From NCBI GenBank assembly GCA_023300255.1, contig JALZWC010000504.1, forward strand, positions 1-5,971: a stretch of 5,971 nucleotides of DNA. The letters run 5' to 3'. A program made the position numbers and the translations under genes. Origin of the DNA: Saprospiraceae bacterium (GTDB taxonomy: Bacteria > Bacteroidota > Bacteroidia > Chitinophagales > Saprospiraceae). This document shows positions 1 to 3,800 of the stretch, in pieces (the first letter of the stretch is position 1; every line of letters begins with the position of its first letter). A model generated the notes under the pieces. The model worked only from the letters and a program-made list of their open reading frames with translations. It was not told where the DNA came from and did no database searches.

Positions 1-1364
1 GATCTATACCAACTATCTTCTACACTAGTCCAAATCATATCCTTCAGCCGATCTTGTGTTGTTTGATGATAAGCCTGCATAGTTGCCGCTTTCACCTCTA
101 TTGCTTTCCAATTATCCTTTTCTAGTTTTTGAATGCATTGTGTAATATAATTCGCTTGAGCTTCACTCATTAAAATAATAGAATTATGGCCCAAATTGGT
201 ATTAGGACCATACATAATAAATAGATTAGGGAACTGATGAATCGTCATCCCCAGATAATTAATCGGGCCATCTTTCCATTGTTCTTTTATAGAAATTCCA
301 TTTTTGCCCTGAATATCCAATCCAAGTAAAAATGGATTAGTTTTGAATCCTGTGGAATAGACTAAAATATCTACTTCATAAGAAGTACCATCTCCCGCAA
401 CAACTCCACTTTTCGTAATCTCTTGAACCCCACCTGGTAGCAAGGTTACATTAGTTTGGGCAAGGGCAGGATAGTAGGTATCAGAAAATAAGACACGCTT
501 AGCACCTAATGGATAAGTGGGCGTTAATGCCTTGACCATTTCTGGATCTTTGACATGCTCTTTAATATAGTTAACCGTTTGCCATTGATAGAACTTTCTT
601 AAGAGCATACGACCTTTTTGCATCAATAGAAAGAGAGCGCCACCTAATAGCCAGATTTTAAGCCGATAGATTTTTAGTAAAATGGGGAATCGAGCGACTA
701 ATTTCTTTTCCCATTCTTTATAGGCTCGGTCTTGTTTAGGTAACATCCAATTGGCGGAACGTTGGAAAACGATTACTTTTCCTGCGGTTTTGGCAATTTC
801 TGGAATAAACTGCACCGCACTTGCTGCATTGCCGATCACTCCAACCGTTTTTCCTGCCAGCGGAATATCATGATTCCATTGGGCAGAGTGCCAAGCATCC
901 CCTTCAAATAGATCCTTCCCTTTAAAATTAGGTGTAGACGGATGATGTAATTGTCCAATAGCACTCACCAATGTTTTTCCACTAAAAAGATCCCCTTGTT
1001 TAGTTTTGACCTCCCAAAGACCTTGCGCTTCCTTCCATTTGGAGGAAATCATTTCCTGTTGAAATTTTATATGTGGGTAGAGGTCATATTTTTTGGCGAC
1101 ATGCTTAATATATTCTAGAATCTGTGGCTGCATAGACCACTTATATTTCCAATTGGCATTGGGTTCAAAAGAAAAACTATATAAGGCCGACGGAATATCG
1201 CATTCTGCACCTGGGTAGGTGTTTTCTCGCCAAGTACCTCCTACGTCCTTAGCTTTTTCTAGTATAATGAAGTTATGGATATTTTTTTCCTTTAGTTTAA
1301 TGGCCATCGCCACTCCAGAAAAACCGGTTCCTATAATGATGCAAGATGGAATGTTGTTGGTCAT
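1..1364 (-). CDS. Flavin-containing / Baeyer-Villiger-type monooxygenase (3' end cut off)
   Basis: 454 complete codons are visible; related enzymes have roughly 480-550 residues, so only a short C-terminal piece is missing. The family uses FAD and NAD(P)H to insert one oxygen atom from O2 into ketones, aldehydes or heteroatoms. The start at 1364 places the FAD-binding GTGFSG (residues 12-17) in its usual position near the N-terminus. GGTW (42-45) and YPGAECD (50-56) follow, as in Baeyer-Villiger enzymes. The fingerprint FxGxxxHxxxW is at 153-163 (FEGDAWHSAQW), followed by Asn164 where the consensus has Pro or Asp. The second nucleotide-binding turn is GNAASA (178-183), with Ala where the middle Gly is usual. 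STGF (337-340) matches the family's ATGF motif. A basic, hydrophobic stretch around residues 220-260 may contact a membrane or a lipophilic substrate. The family is clear; oxidation type (Baeyer-Villiger or N/S-oxygenation) and substrate are not. It is divergent from the CAR fusion gene. Confidence 0.93.
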   Translation of the reverse strand, partial: MTNNIPSCIIIGTGFSGVAMAIKLKEKNIHNFIILEKAKDVGGTWRENTYPGAECDIPSALYSFSFEPNANWKYKWSMQPQILEYIKHVAKKYDLYPHIKFQQEMISSKWKEAQGLWEVKTKQGDLFSGKTLVSAIGQLHHPSTPNFKGKDLFEGDAWHSAQWNHDIPLAGKTVGVIGNAASAVQFIPEIAKTAGKVIVFQRSANWMLPKQDRAYKEWEKKLVARFPILLKIYRLKIWLLGGALFLLMQKGRMLLRKFYQWQTVNYIKEHVKDPEMVKALTPTYPLGAKRVLFSDTYYPALAQTNVTLLPGGVQEITKSGVVAGDGTSYEVDILVYSTGFKTNPFLLGLDIQGKNGISIKEQWKDGPINYLGMTIHQFPNLFIMYGPNTNLGHNSIILMSEAQANYITQCIQKLEKDNWKAIEVKAATMQAYHQTTQDRLKDMIWTSVEDSWYR

Positions 1365-1529
1365 AATGAGTAAATACTTAAAAATAATACAATTAACTAC
1401 TTCAAAGTCTAATGTACTTAATTCTTCTTTACGAACAAGTCTAATAATATATTTTTTTAACTTATCTTCATGTCTCTTTAACCAGATAGTAAATACTTGT
1501 ACAAAAAGTAAACTCCTATTTTAACCACA

Positions 1530-1573
1530 TAAGTGAAGTAATAAGTATAAAGTAGTAAGTATGAAGTCGTAAG
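1530..1573. repeat. Short imperfect tandem repeat, 14-bp period
   Basis: Units begin with TAAGT at 1530, 1542 and 1556, followed by a partial TAAG at 1570. The two best copies (1542-1555 and 1556-1569) agree at 12 of 14 bases; the first copy is shorter, about 12 bp. The repeat lies midway between the two divergent genes. A regulatory role is possible but nothing shows it. Simple slippage-generated DNA explains it equally well. Confidence 0.6.
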
Positions 1574-1576
1574 ACG

Positions 1577-1605
1577 TTGACAGTCAATATTTAAAAAATC
1601 ATAAT
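1577..1605 (+). promoter_or_regulatory. Weak candidate sigma70-like promoter reading towards the CAR fusion
   Basis: TTGACA (1577-1582) is followed after 17 bases by CATAAT (1600-1605), a five-of-six match to the -10 box. The -35 box lies in a small palindrome, TTGAC-A-GTCAA (1577-1587). If used, the transcript would start near 1612 and carry the whole inverted-repeat element and the second hairpin in a leader of about 240 nt. If the host is a Bacteroidota member, its main sigma factor prefers a different consensus, so the match may be accidental. Confidence 0.22.
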
Positions 1606-1617
1606 GGTCTACTTTAT

Positions 1618-1733
1618 TAGACTACTGGACATTTTGTTCACGCAGAGCTCGCAGAGGCTCACTAAACATAGAATTTCTCTGCGTACTCTGCGTGCAAAAA
1701 AACGCCTTGTTTTTAAAAATGTCCAGTAGTGTA
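1618..1733. mobile_element. MITE-like inverted-repeat element
   Basis: Perfect 15-bp inverted repeats form the ends: ACTACTGGACATTTT at 1621-1635 and its reverse complement at 1716-1730. Two further outer bases (TA at 1618-1619 and 1732-1733) also pair across one mismatch. A second, nested inverted repeat lies inside. The direct repeat CTACTTTATT occurs outside both ends (1609-1618 and 1734-1743), offset by two or three bases from the 15-bp arms, and could be a target-site duplication. Alternatively the TA at each border could be the duplication, as with Tc1/IS630-type elements. The element is about 110 bp and codes for nothing, so it would need a transposase supplied elsewhere. It could also be a dispersed palindromic repeat that is not mobile. 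Confidence 0.5.
1639..1694. repeat. Inner palindrome built from CTCTGCG units
   Basis: The arms 1639-1656 and 1677-1694 are inverted copies matching at 16 of 18 positions, around a 20-base loop (1657-1676). Each arm holds two copies of a 7-base unit spaced 9 bp apart: CGCAGAG at 1641 and 1650, and CTCTGCG at 1677 and 1686. This GC-richer text stands out from the AT-rich surroundings. From memory, CTCTGCGT-type repeats are widespread between genes in several bacterial phyla, but I could not check this. No T-run follows the stem on either strand, so it is not a standard intrinsic terminator. Confidence 0.7.
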
Positions 1734-1759
1734 CTACTTTATTTATTTTTCTTCGCTAA

Positions 1760-1810
1760 GTACATAGGTCATATAGATTTACATGCTATGTGGCCTATGT
1801 ATCTATGTGG
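1760..1810. repeat. Long hairpin with CTATGTGG tandem units upstream of the CAR fusion
   Basis: The arms 1762-1776 and 1786-1800 pair along all 15 positions in RNA (13 Watson-Crick and two G-U pairs) around a 9-base loop. A T-A pair and a G-U pair extend the stem to 1760-1802. The right side continues as three tandem units, at 1786 (CTATGTGG), 1795 (CTATGTAT) and 1803 (CTATGTGG). The left arm looks like the same repeat with one unit missing. The hairpin ends about 48 bp before the start codon at 1851, so in a leader transcript it could affect translation or stability. It could equally be a dispersed repeat. There is no poly-T tail. Confidence 0.65.
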
Positions 1811-1850
1811 TTAGGAAAAAATATTCTAGTTTTTATTAATAAAACACAAT

Positions 1851-3800
1851 ATGACTAAACCCGATAAGCCCATAAGCGAAAAGAAAAGATACTGGATGCG
1901 AACAACCGCATTGAGTGAGAAAGATCCACAAATTGGACAACTGATACCAAATAATGAGGTTAGAGAAAAAGCACTGGAGGAGGGATTGACCCTTGATCGA
2001 ATCATGGGCGTCTATTTAGAAGAATATGCAGATCGACCTGCAATGGGAGAGCGTAGCTATGAGGTCGTGGCAGATCCAGTCACCAAAAAGAAGACGCGGA
2101 AATATTTACCTGCCTATAATACCATTACCTATGGAGAATTTCACGATCGGATCAAAGCCATTGCGATGGCTTGGCGGGTACACCCTCAGGTTAGCGTACA
2201 ACCAGAGGAGTTCGTATTAATAATGGGCTTTGCGGATATAGATTTTGCTTCTTTAGATATGGCTTGTACCTATGCGAAATCGACTACGGTACCTGTACAA
2301 AGTAGTACTTCTGGAGCAGACCTCTATGAAATGGTGGCCAATATTGAACCTGTTACCATTGCGGCTACTTTAAAGGACTTATCCTTAGCGGTACAATTAG
2401 CAGTGAAACAAGATTCTATTAAAAGTATCATCGTTTTTAATTATGATGATCGAATAGACGACGAAAAGGCTATTGTGGCGGAAGCAAAACAGACCATCGC
2501 TGATTCCAATAAAGAAAAGCACCTGTTTTCTATTGACGAATTGATCAATTATGGAGAAGAACAGACTTGGTCTTACTTACCCGCTGATGAGAACGACTCG
2601 GAGCAAAGAGCAGCTATTCTTCACTCTTCTGGAAGTACTGGTAAACCTAAAGGAGCAGTCATTCCTAGAAAAGCACTTATTCAGAGTTGGTTAGGGCGAA
2701 AGACTTCTTTGCCAAGGGTTACGATGCATTTAGCGCCTTTGAATCATATCATGGGGCGAACTAATTTAATAAGTATCATGGGCTGTGGTGGTACGGGATA
2801 TTTTACTTTACAACCAGACTTATCCTCTTTGTTAGAAGATATTCGATTGGCTCGACCTACCTATTTGTCTTTATTCCCAAGAATATTTGAATTGGTGCAT
2901 CAGCATTATCAAAATGAAGTGGCTAGAAGATTTCGACAGGGTGAAGGGACTAGAGGGGAGATAGAAGAAGAAGTCAAAAAAGAAATGCGTTCTACCTATC
3001 TAGGGGATCGCCTGTTATGTATTGTATTTGGCTCTGCGCCGACCTCTCCCAAAGTGCAAGCATTTATGAAAGACTGCTTTGATGTTTTGATGGTAGAGGG
3101 ATATGGGAATACAGAATCAGGTACGGGTAATATAACGATAGAAGATAAAATTAATCGAGCCAATATTATAGCTTATAAATTACGAGACGTTCCAGAGTTG
3201 GGGTACTATACTTCTGATAAGCCTTTTCCAAGAGGAGAATTATGTGTTAAAACTAAATTCGGTATCAAGGAATATTATAAACAACCAGAAGTGACGGCTA
3301 ACCTTTTTGATGAGGAAGGCTATTCTTGTACAGGTGATATCGTAGAAGAGAGAGAACCCGATGTAGTGGTCGTGATTGATCGCCGAAAGGATGTACTAAA
3401 ACTATCTCAAGGAGAGTATGTAGCGGTGGGCGTATTAGGTACCGTATTTGAAGCAGGTAGTGCGGTCATCAAGCAGATTTATGCCTATGGCAATTCGCAA
3501 CGCTCCTATTTGGTAGCGGTAGTGGTATTGGAAAAAGATTTGCTGCATCAAGTATTAGGAGCTAATCCAACAGATGCTGCGATTAAAAATTTAATACGCG
3601 ACGAACTAAATAAAGTAGCGGAGAAAGAAGAGATCAAACCTTTTGAAGTACCAAGAGATTTTATATTAGAATACGAGCCCTTCACACAAGCAAATGGCTT
3701 GTTGTCTAGTGTCCGAAAAAGATTGCGTCCTGCACTCAAACGAAAATATGGAGCAGCATTGGAAGCTTTATACGAACTAAAAGACAATGCAGATGATGAT
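1851..3800 (+). other. Adenylation domain of the fusion protein
   Basis: This ANL-superfamily domain activates a carboxylate as acyl-AMP. Visible motifs: HSSGSTGKPKG, the phosphate loop, at residues 258-268; LNHIMGR at 297-303, with His299 at the place of the CAR active-site His; GYGNTESG at 417-424, where actinobacterial CARs usually read GYGSTEAG; CTGD with Asp496, the ribose-binding Asp; DRRKDVLKLSQGEYVA at 510-525, the hinge between the two subdomains; and NGLLSSVRKRLRP, with Lys623 the likely catalytic A10 lysine. The N-terminal extension is of the CAR type rather than the NRPS or acyl-CoA synthetase type. All expected catalytic residues are present, so the domain should be active. The pocket residues do not let me predict the acid. 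Confidence 0.92.

Larger units (their letters stand above)
1365..1850. other. Divergent intergenic region, 486 bp, no gene
   Basis: I see no convincing coding sequence or tRNA/rRNA. The part next to the monooxygenase (about 1365-1525) is plain AT-rich DNA and must hold that gene's leader and probably its promoter. The rest is dominated by repeats, listed separately: a tandem repeat (1530-1573), a MITE-like inverted-repeat element (1618-1733) and a hairpin (1760-1802). Both flanking genes point outward, so the region carries two opposing promoters and should carry no terminator for either gene. I found no exact Bacteroidota-type promoter (TTTG with TAnnTTTG) upstream of either start. Confidence 0.85.

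Noticed and set aside
1219..1524. Open frame of 101 codons on the plus strand
   Set aside because: It mostly lies antisense to the monooxygenase N-terminus, whose FAD-binding motif is unmistakable. Its product shows no recognisable domain.
1639..1714. Intrinsic terminator
   Set aside because: The stem at 1639-1694 is followed by C and then a run of A on the plus strand, not T. The T-run at 1710-1714 follows only a weak 6-bp stem (1698-1703 with 1709-1714). Neither flanking gene points into this region.
1748..1781. Bacteroidota-type promoter (TTTC with TAGATTTA)
   Set aside because: Neither box matches the TTTG and TAnnTTTG consensus exactly, and the downstream box lies in the hairpin loop, so the match is too weak to claim.
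1530..1810. CRISPR array
   Set aside because: The repeats are short, contiguous or inverted, with no regular unique spacers of 25-40 bp and no cas genes.
2026..2220. Open frame of 64 codons on the plus strand
   Set aside because: It lies in another frame inside the adenylation domain, which matches CARs throughout this stretch.
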